A stretch of 15,169 bases of DNA from an uncultured Parvimonas sp. (GCA_902470455.1 CABRGI010000005.1:1-15169); one strand, 5' to 3'. Counted from the first letter of the stretch, positions 1-6,852 are shown. Translations and numbers: made by a program. Notes: generated by a model from the letters alone, not told the origin.

Positions 1-7
1 ATCGTAA

Positions 8-610
8 TTACTTATTTTTTTCGTGCAGATTCTTTAAATCCTGTTCTGTTGGCTTATCATATAGATAAGTCTTTATAACTGCAAAAGTTTCTCTTACATA
101 CGAAGAAATCAATGCTCCTTTAGGTGTTTTTGCTGGAACGGTTCTTGCTAAAATACCAAATCTGTAAAGTATAAATTTTGCTCTAAATAGATGATAATCT
201 GATGAGATTACCATAATCTCTGACGGCTTTTTATCAAGTTTTTCGAGTGCAAATTTTATATTTTCAAAAGTATTTTTACTTTCAGTTTCGGCAATAAGTC
301 TTTCTTTAGGGATTCCTTTTTCAATAAGATATCTTTGCATATATTCAGCTTGAGAATATTCATTATTATCTTCTTTTCCGCCACATAAAACAGCTTTTGC
401 GGTCTTATGTTTGTTTAAATATTCAATTGTAGTATCTAATCTATTAATCAATGTTTTTGAAAGTTTTCCGTTATTAGCTTTTGCTCCAAGAACTAGTACA
501 TATTCTTCATAAGTATCTATTTCATTTTTTTGTGAATGATAAATTAATGCTTGGATGAAGACAAGTAAACACAAACCTATGAAAAACAAAAATTTAAAAA
601 GTTTTTTCAT
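8..610 (-). CDS. YdcF/SanA-like DUF218 membrane-anchored protein
   Basis: The 200-aa product has a hydrophobic N-terminal segment (residues 4-24) acting as a signal anchor, then a DUF218/YdcF domain. Visible family motifs are the LGAK stretch (41-44) followed by a conserved Arg (R57), CGGKE (76-80), SQAEYM (86-91), the ES-x-NT stretch (110-114) and SSDYHLFRA (136-144). Family members include E. coli SanA and YdcF, linked to envelope integrity and to S-adenosylmethionine binding; the exact reaction is unknown. The domain should face outside the cell if the anchor is N-in. I chose the ATG at 610 because GGAGG lies five bases upstream; an in-frame ATG at 649 lies inside the preceding gene and lacks a better site. 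The gene follows the methionine sulfoxide reductase gene with a 10-bp gap that is entirely its ribosome binding site, so the two are surely co-transcribed. Confidence 0.85.
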   Translation of the reverse strand: MKKLFKFLFFIGLCLLVFIQALIYHSQKNEIDTYEEYVLVLGAKANNGKLSKTLINRLDTTIEYLNKHKTAKAVLCGGKEDNNEYSQAEYMQRYLIEKGIPKERLIAETESKNTFENIKFALEKLDKKPSEIMVISSDYHLFRAKFILYRFGILARTVPAKTPKGALISSYVRETFAVIKTYLYDKPTEQDLKNLHEKNK

Positions 611-620
611 ATTAACCTCC

Positions 621-1106
621 TTATATATGAGTTTCCAGTTGCTTAACAAATGCCTCCAAATAAGTTTGGTCTTCTTTTGAAAATCTGTTAAAAATTGGAG
701 AGTCTATATCCAATACACCAAAAAGTTTTTCGCTTTTAAAAATCGGAATAACAATTTCTGAATTACTCTTTCCGTCACAGGCAATATGGCCTTCAAAGTT
801 ATGGACATTTTCAATATTCAAAGTATTTTTAAGACTTGAACATGTTCCGCAAACTCCCTTTCCGTTTTGAATTCTTACACAGGCAGGAAGTCCTTGAAAA
901 GGTCCGAGAACCAGAGTATCTGTCTTTTCATCAAATATATAAAAACCAACCCAATTAATTTTTTCCAAAAAGAAATTTAATAGGGCAGATGCATTTGCTA
1001 AATTAGCTATTGTATTTTCTTCATTACAACATAATTCGTATAAATCTTTTATTAAATAGGAGTATTGTTCTCCTAGATTACCTTCATATTTAATTGGATT
1101 AAACAT
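621..1106 (-). CDS. msrC: Free methionine-(R)-sulfoxide reductase (GAF domain)
   Basis: This 161-aa single GAF-domain protein should reduce free L-methionine-(R)-sulfoxide to methionine in the cytoplasm, with thioredoxin-type recycling. All three cysteines used by the family are present in their usual settings: Cys76 in ACVRI, Cys86 in GVCGT and Cys110 in HIACD; Cys110 is the expected nucleophile. The motifs WVGFY (52-56), LVLGPFQG (65-72), SNSEIV (114-119) and GVLDIDS (130-136) are near-textbook for fRMsr. An extra Cys89 is not one of the standard three. The ATG at 1106 has AAAGGAGG upstream. It heads a two-gene unit with the DUF218 gene and fits an antioxidant role in a host-associated anaerobe. 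Confidence 0.95.
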   Translation of the reverse strand: MFNPIKYEGNLGEQYSYLIKDLYELCCNEENTIANLANASALLNFFLEKINWVGFYIFDEKTDTLVLGPFQGLPACVRIQNGKGVCGTCSSLKNTLNIENVHNFEGHIACDGKSNSEIVIPIFKSEKLFGVLDIDSPIFNRFSKEDQTYLEAFVKQLETHI

Positions 1107-1130
1107 AAAACCTCCTTTGTAATTGATATA

Positions 1131-1160
1131 ATTATATTAACATAAAAATCTATTAATTTC
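1131..1160 (-). promoter_or_regulatory. Possible promoter for the msrC operon
   Basis: On the minus strand a perfect TATAAT (1131-1136) lies 24 bases upstream of the msrC start codon, beyond its Shine-Dalgarno. The -35 region about 17-18 bases further up (AAATTA/GAAATT) is poor. A promoter is expected here because the upstream operon ends in a terminator, but this exact call is tentative. Confidence 0.4.
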
Positions 1161-1182
1161 TAGTTTAATGCTCGTTTTAACA

Positions 1183-1211
1183 TAAAAAGCTGACTACAAA
1201 AGTCAGCTTTT
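1183..1211 (-). terminator. Rho-independent terminator of the pip operon
   Basis: A perfect 11-bp stem (AAAAGCTGACT paired with AGTCAGCTTTT) closes a 5-nt loop, beginning two bases after the stop codon of the DUF6483 gene. Read on the minus strand, the 3' arm ends in a short T run. It separates the pip operon from msrC. Confidence 0.85.
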
Positions 1212-1213
1212 AG

Positions 1214-1585
1214 TTAAATTAATTCTGATAAATTATTCATATTAAACTTGTCTAGTAAGTCTTTTAATCCTGTTTTTATTTCATCTCTTTCAAAATTATG
1301 TTCATTTAAAAATTTTGAATCCTTTTCGTTTAGGTATGAGTAAAAAAGCAGACCCATTAACAAGCTGTCTTGAGTTTTGTATTTCAACATTTCAAATAAA
1401 GCATCTTCAGCTTCATTTATATTTCCATTGTCGATTTTTAATTTTAAGTCTTTTAAAATTTCAGTACTTGCTTCTAATTTTAATAATTTTTCAGGTGAAG
1501 AACTTTTGTCGATTTTAAAAACAAATTCTAAAATCATACTTATCCATTCTTCAATTTTTCTCATTATATAATCATTTTTTAACAT
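1214..1585 (-). CDS. DUF6483 family protein
   Basis: This 123-aa cytoplasmic protein starts with MLKNDYIMRKIEEW, the N-terminal pattern I associate with DUF6483 proteins of Bacillota (a short acidic/aromatic start followed by a hydrophobic helix LEFVF). The rest is helical and charged, with a repeat-like LKDL/ALFEML pattern at about 44-70. No catalytic motif is visible and the function is unknown. The start at 1585 has AGGAGA upstream, overlapping the end of the preceding membrane-protein gene (8-bp gap), so it is translated as the last gene of the pip operon. Family assignment is from memory. Confidence 0.75.
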   Translation of the reverse strand: MLKNDYIMRKIEEWISMILEFVFKIDKSSSPEKLLKLEASTEILKDLKLKIDNGNINEAEDALFEMLKYKTQDSLLMGLLFYSYLNEKDSKFLNEHNFERDEIKTGLKDLLDKFNMNNLSELI

Positions 1586-1593
1586 TTTTTCTC

Positions 1594-1869
1594 CTAGTCT
1601 ATTACTTCAAGATAGGATATGTAGAAGTATATGGTTGAGCATATCAATCCCAAGTTTAAAAACAACCATAATCCTACTTTTTTTGAATATCTTGAAAAAT
1701 AAGCGCCGATTGCTCCGACTAATTGTGGGAAAAAGAATCCTAAATATCCAATAAAATGTGGTAAGTGAATTCCTTGCCCTGTTTCAAAGGATTTTACATA
1801 TAGTAACAAAATTATTTCTACTATAGCACCAATTAAAAATAGTATTATTGATAAATTTTCTTTCTTCAT
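1594..1869 (-). CDS. Small membrane protein, paralogue A
   Basis: The 91-aa product has three predicted membrane segments (about residues 6-25, 39-57 and 66-86) with a conserved loop KSFETGQGIHL between the first two. It is a clear paralogue of the protein encoded at 2194-2475: long stretches such as IVEIILLLYVKSF and TGQGIHL are shared and the DNA is nearly identical over about 60 bases. Its start codon overlaps the stop of the upstream gene (ATGA), which indicates translational coupling. The ATG at 1869 has GGAGG upstream. I do not recognise the family; a role as part of a small membrane assembly with its two neighbours is inference. Confidence 0.8.
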   Translation of the reverse strand: MKKENLSIILFLIGAIVEIILLLYVKSFETGQGIHLPHFIGYLGFFFPQLVGAIGAYFSRYSKKVGLWLFLNLGLICSTIYFYISYLEVID

Positions 1870-2144
1870 ATTAAACCTCCAACTAATATAAAATACATTA
1901 TACGTTCTAGATTAAAGGTAATTAAGAAAAGAATTACACTTATTAAAGAGTAAATCTTTCTTGAATTTCTTGAAAAATACATTGAAAATCCAAGTAAAAC
2001 TAAAGTTATAGGTTGTAAAGCCAATAAAATTTTTACATTTAAGTTTGAAAAGTGAACAGTAACACCCCAGAAAGCTGTGATACAAAATGAAATCAAAGAT
2101 AGAGTAAAAACTATTTTTGGTAAATTAGTTTTTTTTGTTTCCAT
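1866..2144 (-). CDS. Small membrane protein, middle member of triplet
   Basis: The 92-aa product has three likely membrane segments (about 10-27, 36-54 and 64-88). It is more distant from its two neighbours but has the same size and topology and shares the element YFSRNSRK with paralogue A (YFSRYSKK), placed at the same point before the last helix. This suggests an old and a recent duplication within one cluster. A strong AAAGGAGG precedes the ATG at 2144, and its stop overlaps the next start by 4 bp. The function is unknown. Confidence 0.78.
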   Translation of the reverse strand: METKKTNLPKIVFTLSLISFCITAFWGVTVHFSNLNVKILLALQPITLVLLGFSMYFSRNSRKIYSLISVILFLITFNLERIMYFILVGGLI

Positions 2145-2193
2145 ATTGACCTCCTTTATTTATATTTAATTCGTTTAATAATTATTGTATCTC

Positions 2194-2475
2194 CTAACCA
2201 ACTGCTTCAACAAAGGCTACATAAAAGTAGGTAGCAGAAAGCATCAAACCTATGTTTAAAAACAACCACAATATTTGTATTTTTGCATATCTTGAATATA
2301 AAGCTCCAATTGCACCCATTACTTGTGGAAAAAGTACTCCAAAATATTTAAGATAATTTGAAAGGTGAATTCCTTGTCCTGTTTTAAAGGATTTTACATA
2401 CAGCAACAAAATTATTTCTACTATAGTACCAAATAAATATATTATCATAGATAAATTTTCTTTTTTTGCTTTCAT
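2194..2475 (-). CDS. Small membrane protein, paralogue B
   Basis: This 93-aa protein has three predicted membrane segments and is closely related to the product of 1594-1869, with GTIVEIILLLYVKSF and TGQGIHL conserved. It follows pip by 24 bp with a GGAGGAG site just ahead of the ATG at 2475, so it belongs to the same transcript. A lysine-rich N-terminus (MKAKKEN) suggests a cytoplasmic amino end. No catalytic residue pattern is visible. The function is not known. Confidence 0.8.
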   Translation of the reverse strand: MKAKKENLSMIIYLFGTIVEIILLLYVKSFKTGQGIHLSNYLKYFGVLFPQVMGAIGALYSRYAKIQILWLFLNIGLMLSATYFYVAFVEAVG

Positions 2476-2499
2476 AGCTCCTCCTTTATTTAGAGAAAT

Positions 2500-3441
2500 T
2501 TAAAAAAGTTTTTTAAATTCCTCTTGTGCTAAAATAAGCTCGTTAGTCATTGCAGGATCGAAAGAAGTGTGACCTGAAATAGGGAAAATCAATTTTGAAT
2601 TATTTAGTTTTTCGTGCAATAAATAAGCCCCAACAGGTCTGCAATCTACATCATATCTGCCATGAACAATTATTGTAGGAATATCTTTTATTTTTTCAAC
2701 ATTATTTAAAATGTAATTTTCTTCAAAGAAACAATGATTTACAAAGTAATGGCATTCCATAATAGCCATTGAAATATCTTCATCTGTAATTTCTTCTGAA
2801 ATAATTCTCGGTTCAAGTGCAACAACAGAATTTTCGAAAGCGCTGAAAGATTTTCCATATTTTTTCTTTGTTTCATAATCATCTGAAGTTAAGTATTTGT
2901 AATAACTTTGAACATAATCTTTTCTTTCTTCTTCGTTAAAAGGAGATTTAAAGATTTCAAAAGCTTCAGGGAAGAACATTCCTGCTCCGCCTTGATACAA
3001 CCACTTAATATCTTCATCTCTTCCCAAGAAAATTCCTCTAAGAATTAAGCCTACAACACTTTGTGGATAATTTTCTGCATAGTATAAGGATAGAGTAGTT
3101 CCCCAAGAACCGCCATAAACAAGCCATTTATCAATTCTTAAATGTTCTCTTATCTTTTCCATATCCTTTGCAAGATTTTGTGTATTATTGTCTTTTAATT
3201 CCAAAAATGGTTTACTCTTACCGCAACCTCTTTGGTCAATTGTTACTATTCTATAAAAAGATGGATCTAAAAATCTTTTAGATTTGTCGCCACAACCGCA
3301 ACCGGGTCCGCCGTGAACGAAAACTACAGGGGCTCCGTTTGGATTTCCTGATTGTTCGTAATAAATTTCGTGAATATCATCAACCTTTAAATGTCCTTTA
3401 TCGAATGATTCAAATTCGGGAAAAAGTGTTTTAAATTCCAT
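2500..3441 (-). CDS. pip: Proline iminopeptidase
   Basis: The 313-aa enzyme is an alpha/beta hydrolase of peptidase family S33 that releases N-terminal proline from peptides in the cytoplasm, useful to a peptide-fermenting organism. Diagnostic features are the oxyanion motif HGGPGCG (43-49), DQRGCGKS (69-76), the nucleophile elbow GGSWG (110-114, Ser112), the acid in GRYDVDCR (Asp264) and the catalytic His in SGH (His291). The 313-aa length equals that of the well-known bacterial enzymes. The ATG at 3441 has AGGAGG seven bases upstream. It is the first gene of an operon with three small membrane proteins and a DUF6483 protein, driven by a good promoter at 3474-3502. Confidence 0.96.
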   Translation of the reverse strand: MEFKTLFPEFESFDKGHLKVDDIHEIYYEQSGNPNGAPVVFVHGGPGCGCGDKSKRFLDPSFYRIVTIDQRGCGKSKPFLELKDNNTQNLAKDMEKIREHLRIDKWLVYGGSWGTTLSLYYAENYPQSVVGLILRGIFLGRDEDIKWLYQGGAGMFFPEAFEIFKSPFNEEERKDYVQSYYKYLTSDDYETKKKYGKSFSAFENSVVALEPRIISEEITDEDISMAIMECHYFVNHCFFEENYILNNVEKIKDIPTIIVHGRYDVDCRPVGAYLLHEKLNNSKLIFPISGHTSFDPAMTNELILAQEEFKKLF

Positions 3442-3473
3442 ATTTACCTCCTAATTTATATGTTATTTAGTCT

Positions 3474-3502
3474 ATACTATAATAAATAAAATCATTTGTC
3501 AA
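3474..3502 (-). promoter_or_regulatory. Promoter of the pip operon
   Basis: On the minus strand a consensus -35 TTGACA (3497-3502) is followed after 17 bases by TAGTAT (3474-3479). It is positioned 33 bases upstream of the pip start and overlaps the divergent promoter region of the SemiSWEET gene. Confidence 0.8.
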
Positions 3503-3503
3503 G

Positions 3504-3533
3504 TTGTTTTTTATAGTCAAAATATGGTAAAAT
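3504..3533 (+). promoter_or_regulatory. Likely promoter of the SemiSWEET gene
   Basis: TTGTTT (3504-3509), an 18-base spacer and TAAAAT (3528-3533) preceded by TGG, giving an extended -10. The same TAAAAT -10 recurs at several other genes in the window. Its position also argues that an in-frame ATG at 3524 is not the true start of the gene downstream. Confidence 0.5.
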
Positions 3534-3559
3534 CATTAAATGAAATATTAGGAGGTTAT

Positions 3560-3799
3560 ATGATAGGAATAGTAGCTGCTTGCCTTACAACTTTTGCATT
3601 TGCACCGCAAGTTATAAAGATAATAAAAGATAAAAACACAAAATCTCTTTCTTTGATTATGTGTATTATGCAAACAACGGGAATTTTCCTTTGGCTTGTT
3701 CACGGATTAATTATAAAAGATTTTGCACTTATTTTTGCCAATAGCATTTCTTTTGTTCTAGTTTTAATAATACTTTTACATAAAATCAAATATAAATAG
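3560..3799 (+). CDS. SemiSWEET/PQ-loop sugar transporter
   Basis: The 79-aa product has the three-helix unit of bacterial SemiSWEETs, which dimerise to carry sugars across the membrane down their gradient. The PQ motif sits in the first helix (FAPQV, residues 14-18). The substrate-pocket Trp and Asn are in place as Trp45 (FLWLV) and Asn61 (FANS), and the KSLSL turn (29-33) is typical. I chose the ATG at 3560 because GGAGG lies four bases upstream and the product then has normal SemiSWEET length; an earlier in-frame ATG at 3524 would overlap the promoter. The substrate cannot be read from the sequence. No clear terminator separates it from hicA. Confidence 0.88.
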   Translation: MIGIVAACLTTFAFAPQVIKIIKDKNTKSLSLIMCIMQTTGIFLWLVHGLIIKDFALIFANSISFVLVLIILLHKIKYK

Positions 3800-3815
3800 A
3801 TTTATAAGTAAAAAT

Positions 3816-3855
3816 TTGACTTACGTAATCATACGTGTTATAATATGTTACGTAA
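3816..3855 (+). promoter_or_regulatory. hicAB promoter with TTACGTAA operators
   Basis: A near-consensus promoter TTGACT (3816-3821), 17-base spacer, TATAAT (3839-3844) is framed by two identical 8-bp palindromes TTACGTAA at 3821-3828 and 3848-3855. A related ATACGTGT lies in the spacer (3831-3838). The palindromes overlap the -35 box and the start of the Shine-Dalgarno. HicB antitoxins with a ribbon-helix-helix tail repress their own promoters, so these are the expected operators (inference). Confidence 0.85.
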
Positions 3856-3870
3856 GGAGGTAGAGTGCAC

Positions 3871-4059
3871 ATGCCACTTACTGGGAAAGAAATGCTCAAG
3901 CTTCTAAAGAGAAATGGTTGGAAAGAATTAAGGCAGGAAGGTTCGCACCATATTTTAGAAAAAGATGGTGTAATGATTGTTGTGCCGGTTCATGGGAACC
4001 AAGATTTAGGTAAGGGTCTTGAGCAGAGAATCTTAAAAGATACAGGACTAAAAAAATAG
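3871..4059 (+). CDS. hicA: HicA toxin, mRNA interferase
   Basis: The 62-aa product is a HicA toxin, a small dsRBD-like ribonuclease that cleaves mRNA until bound by HicB. The family pattern is complete: TGKEMLKLLKRNGW (4-17), GSHH with the catalytic His26 (24-27), VPVHGNQDLGKGL (38-50) and the final helix. The ATG at 3871 is ten bases after AGGAGG; an in-frame GTG at 3865 is four bases after it and would add Met-His, so the exact start is uncertain. It precedes hicB by 31 bp, and its stop codon lies inside a strong hairpin. Confidence 0.93.
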   Translation: MPLTGKEMLKLLKRNGWKELRQEGSHHILEKDGVMIVVPVHGNQDLGKGLEQRILKDTGLKK

Positions 4060-4069
4060 TCCTGTATCT
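4038..4069 (+). other. Strong hairpin across the hicA stop codon
   Basis: A perfect 13-bp stem (AGATACAGGACTA with TAGTCCTGTATCT) encloses a loop of six A residues. The hicA stop codon TAG starts the 3' arm (4057-4059). Downstream the sequence is AAAATTTT rather than a T run, so it is not a good terminator for hicAB. It may affect the hicA:hicB ratio or mRNA stability, or terminate antisense transcription, since the minus strand reads a T-rich tail. Confidence 0.75.
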
Positions 4070-4090
4070 AAAATTTTAAGGAGTGATTTT

Positions 4091-4474
4091 ATGTTTGTTG
4101 TGTATCCATTTGTATTTAAAAAAGAAAGTCCACAAGGTTACTTTATTGAGAGTGTTGATGTAAAAGAAGCCTATACAGGAGTAAATACTGATGATATTTC
4201 TTTTGGTATTTCAATGGCAGAAGAAGTATTAGGTCTTGTTTTATCTGAATATGTGGAAAGAGGAATTGAGTTACCAAAAGCCACTCCAATAAAAAATGTA
4301 AAGACAAAGAATGATGAATTTGTTACATTAATAAAGATAGATTTAGAAAAATTTCTAAAAGATACATCTTTAGTTAAAAAAACTTTATCAATACCTAAAT
4401 GGGCGAATGACAAAGGAACAAGATTGGGAATAAATTTTTCAAAAGTTTTAACTGAAAGTATATTAAAAATGTAA
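4091..4474 (+). CDS. hicB: HicB antitoxin
   Basis: This 127-aa protein fits the HicB family: an N-terminal partly degenerate RNase H-like fold (YPFVFKKESPQGYFIESVDV, 5-24) that neutralises HicA, a central helix DISFGISMAEEVLGLVL (35-51), the ELPKATPI turn (60-67) and a C-terminal DNA-binding tail with the SIPKWAND...GINFSKVL pattern (101-121) typical of ribbon-helix-helix HicB proteins. The tail should bind the palindromes at the hicAB promoter. The ATG at 4091 has AAGGAG upstream. It lies 31 bp after hicA and is followed by a terminator, making a closed two-gene type II toxin-antitoxin operon. Confidence 0.92.
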   Translation: MFVVYPFVFKKESPQGYFIESVDVKEAYTGVNTDDISFGISMAEEVLGLVLSEYVERGIELPKATPIKNVKTKNDEFVTLIKIDLEKFLKDTSLVKKTLSIPKWANDKGTRLGINFSKVLTESILKM

Positions 4475-4485
4475 ACAATTTGTAT

Positions 4486-4518
4486 AAAGGCAATTATCAA
4501 GATGATGGTTGCTTTTTT
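4486..4518 (+). terminator. Terminator of hicAB
   Basis: A 13-bp stem with three G-U pairs (AAAGGCAATTATC with GATGGTTGCTTTT) and a 5-nt loop, ending in a run of six T residues, starts 11 bases after the hicB stop. Confidence 0.75.
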
Positions 4519-4552
4519 ATAGAAATTAAGAAAAAATAAATGATTTATGAGT

Positions 4553-4581
4553 TTGTGAAATTACCTTAAATATGATAAAAT
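4553..4581 (+). promoter_or_regulatory. Promoter of the aldolase gene
   Basis: TTGTGA (4553-4558), a 17-base spacer and TAAAAT (4576-4581), with TG one base before the -10 box (TGATAAAAT) giving an extended -10. It lies 45 bases upstream of the start codon. Confidence 0.75.
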
Positions 4582-4626
4582 ATAACTAGAGTAAAATTTA
4601 CTTAATAATTTTTAAGGAGCGAAAAT

Positions 4627-5511
4627 ATGGATTTACAAAAATTTAACAGAATCAAAAACGATGAAGGTTTTATAGCAGCTTTGGATCAAAGTGGTGGAAG
4701 TACACCGAAAGCATTAAGATTATATGGTGTAAATGAAGATGCTTATTCAAATGAAGCTGAAATGTTCGATTTAATTCACGAAATGCGTTCAAGAATTGTT
4801 ACTTCAAAGGCTTTTACTAAAGAACGTATATTAGGAGCAATTCTATTTGAAATGACAATGGAAAGAAAAGTTAACGGTAAATTCACTCCGGACTATTTAT
4901 GGAATGAAAAAGGCATTGTTTCATTTTTAAAGGTTGACAAGGGCTTAGCTGAAGAAAAAAACGGTGTTCAACTTATGAAAGAAATTCCAAACTTAGCTGA
5001 AATTGTAAAAAAAGGCGTTGAATATGGAGTTTTTGGAACAAAAATGCGTTCAGTAATTAAAAAAGCAAATGAAGAAGCTATCAAAGAAGTTGTAGCACAA
5101 CAATTTGACTTTGCAAAACAAATTATCGCAGGTGGACTTGTTCCAATTGTTGAACCTGAAGTTGATATAAATTCAGTAGAAAAGGAAAAATGTGAAGAAA
5201 TTTTAAAAAGAGAAATTTTAAAAGAACTTGATAAATTAGAAGAAGGACAAGAAGTAATGTTAAAACTTACATTACCAACTGTTGCTGATTTCTATAAAGA
5301 ATTAGTTGACCACAAGAGAGTCGTTAGAGTTGTTGCTCTTTCAGGCGGATACTCAAGAGAAGAATCAAATGAACTTCTTGCTAAAAACCACGGAGTTATA
5401 GCAAGTTTCTCAAGAGCTTTAACAGAAGGACTTAATGTAAATCAAACTCAGGAAGAATTTGATAAAATGTTAGACAGCTCAATTCAAAGCATAAAGAAAA
5501 TAATTTTTTAA
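4627..5511 (+). CDS. fda: Class I fructose-bisphosphate aldolase
   Basis: The 294-aa enzyme splits fructose-1,6-bisphosphate into dihydroxyacetone phosphate and glyceraldehyde-3-phosphate through a Schiff-base lysine, needing no metal. It closely matches the Staphylococcus aureus Fda type (about 296 aa): AALDQSGGSTPKAL (17-30), EMFDLIHEMR (45-54), LKVDKGLAEE (101-110), GTKMRS (137-142), VEPEVD (175-180), MLKLT with Lys213 as the probable Schiff-base residue, and RVVALSGGYSRE (234-245). The ATG at 4627 has AAGGAG seven bases upstream. It is a single-gene unit with its own promoter and terminator, as expected for a central glycolytic gene. Confidence 0.96.
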   Translation: MDLQKFNRIKNDEGFIAALDQSGGSTPKALRLYGVNEDAYSNEAEMFDLIHEMRSRIVTSKAFTKERILGAILFEMTMERKVNGKFTPDYLWNEKGIVSFLKVDKGLAEEKNGVQLMKEIPNLAEIVKKGVEYGVFGTKMRSVIKKANEEAIKEVVAQQFDFAKQIIAGGLVPIVEPEVDINSVEKEKCEEILKREILKELDKLEEGQEVMLKLTLPTVADFYKELVDHKRVVRVVALSGGYSREESNELLAKNHGVIASFSRALTEGLNVNQTQEEFDKMLDSSIQSIKKIIF

Positions 5512-5539
5512 AACAGCCGAGAAGTCGGCTGTTTTTTTT
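5511..5539 (+). terminator. Terminator of the aldolase gene
   Basis: A perfect 10-bp stem (AAACAGCCGA with TCGGCTGTTT), a GAAG tetraloop and a run of eight T residues, starting at the last base of the stop codon. Confidence 0.95.
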
Positions 5540-5543
5540 GTGG

Positions 5544-5724
5544 GATTTTCTATATTATAACTGATAATAAGTTAAAAATGAATTATTATAGAAAATCGTT
5601 ATCACAATCAAAAATATTTTTGTTAATCTTATATTAGCTTGGGTATATTTGATTTAATAGAGAATAATGAAGATTTAATTTAAAATAAAAATTTTCATTA
5701 TTATCTTATGAAATTATTTTCATA
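5544..5724 (+). repeat. AT-rich leader with three inverted repeats
   Basis: The 230-bp gap between the aldolase terminator and the next gene holds three separate inverted repeats: GATTTTCTATA (5544-5554) with TATAGAAAATC (5587-5597); AATAATGAA (5663-5671) with TTCATTATT (5694-5702); and TATGAAA (5707-5713) with TTTCATA (5718-5724). I could not fix a convincing promoter here. They may be operators or leader structures for the membrane-protein gene at 5770, but chance matches are likely in such AT-rich DNA. Confidence 0.4.
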
Positions 5725-5769
5725 GATAAAAATTATCAATTAGAAATAAATTTATGGAGGATTAAGGCT

Positions 5770-6846
5770 ATGGCAATAGTTGAAAGTTTATTTGATGTTA
5801 CTTATTTATCACTCGTAATCGGTTTAGGAATTAGACTTTTATTAGAAAAAAGTAAAGATGCAAAGTTATTTGGGCTTATGGCAATTTTATTAGGAGCAGG
5901 TGATGCTTTCCATTTGCTTCCAAGAATTGTTTCTCATCTTAACCCAAAAGGATTTGAAGGACATAGTTTTGCATTGTCTTGGGGACAATTTATTACAAGT
6001 ATTACAATGACAATTTTCTATGTATTATATTATTATTTTTATCGCAGACAAAGTGGTGATGCAGATAATAAAAAGAAGATTGTAATTTATGCTTTGGCAT
6101 TAATTAGAGTAGCTCTAGTTTTAATGCCAATGAATAATTGGGGAACTGCTGAAGGAAATTATATTTTTGGCATTTATAGAAATATTCCTTTTGCGATTAT
6201 GGGGGTACTTTTAATTTTCTGGTCATATAAAGAAAGAAAAAAAGATGGTTTACAAAATATGTGGATATTAATTTTGTTGAGCTTTTTATTCTATGTACCA
6301 GTTGTGTTGTGGAGCTCAATATATCCAGCTGTTGGCGCATTTATGATGCCAAAGACTGTGGCATATTTGATGATTGTTGTACTTGGTTATAAATATTTCA
6401 TTAACAAATTTGCAAGAATTAATTTATTAGGACTTGCCTTTACAAATCTTATAATGGGACTTGTTGGTGGGGTATTCTATCGTGAATTTACAAAATTTTA
6501 TAAATTTACAAATACTACACATTTAGGAAAAATCCATGTTCATGTATTAGTTTTAGGATTTGCTTGTATGCTTATTTTATATCTTTTAACAAGTAAAATG
6601 TCTGAAGAACAAATGAAACAACTAAAACGTCCAATCTACATTATGGAAGCTGGAATTGTATTTACTATCGTAAATATGTTTGTTATCGGAGTCTATGAAG
6701 TAGTTGGAATGGGAGCAAAGACAATAAATATGTCCGCTATAAACGGAATAAGTGGACTTGGTCATATCACTTTGGCAATAGGTTTAGTTTGGACAATTAC
6801 AAAACTTTTCAATCTTGAAAAGACAAATATGGCAATATCAAATTAA
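5770..6846 (+). CDS. Multi-pass membrane protein with C-terminal DUF2871 domain
   Basis: The 358-aa protein has about ten or eleven hydrophobic segments. Residues 1-212 form one module with the motif GDAFHLLPR (44-52) and a polar patch AEGNYIFGIYRNIPF (127-141). Residues about 217-348 match DUF2871: GLVGGVFYREFTKF (230-243), HVHVLVLG (256-263) and NGISGLGHI (325-333). From memory the two modules also occur as separate small proteins, so this looks like a fusion; that needs a search. Conserved His residues in membrane helices (48, 256, 258, 332) hint at metal or heme binding, but this is speculation. The ATG at 5770 has GGAGG nine bases upstream. It is monocistronic with its own terminator. 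Confidence 0.82.
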   Translation: MAIVESLFDVTYLSLVIGLGIRLLLEKSKDAKLFGLMAILLGAGDAFHLLPRIVSHLNPKGFEGHSFALSWGQFITSITMTIFYVLYYYFYRRQSGDADNKKKIVIYALALIRVALVLMPMNNWGTAEGNYIFGIYRNIPFAIMGVLLIFWSYKERKKDGLQNMWILILLSFLFYVPVVLWSSIYPAVGAFMMPKTVAYLMIVVLGYKYFINKFARINLLGLAFTNLIMGLVGGVFYREFTKFYKFTNTTHLGKIHVHVLVLGFACMLILYLLTSKMSEEQMKQLKRPIYIMEAGIVFTIVNMFVIGVYEVVGMGAKTINMSAINGISGLGHITLAIGLVWTITKLFNLEKTNMAISN

Positions 6847-6852
6847 TATTAG

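Noticed and set aside
4171..4500. 109-codon minus-strand frame over hicB
   Set aside because: It is the antisense shadow of hicB; no promoter or Shine-Dalgarno is seen.
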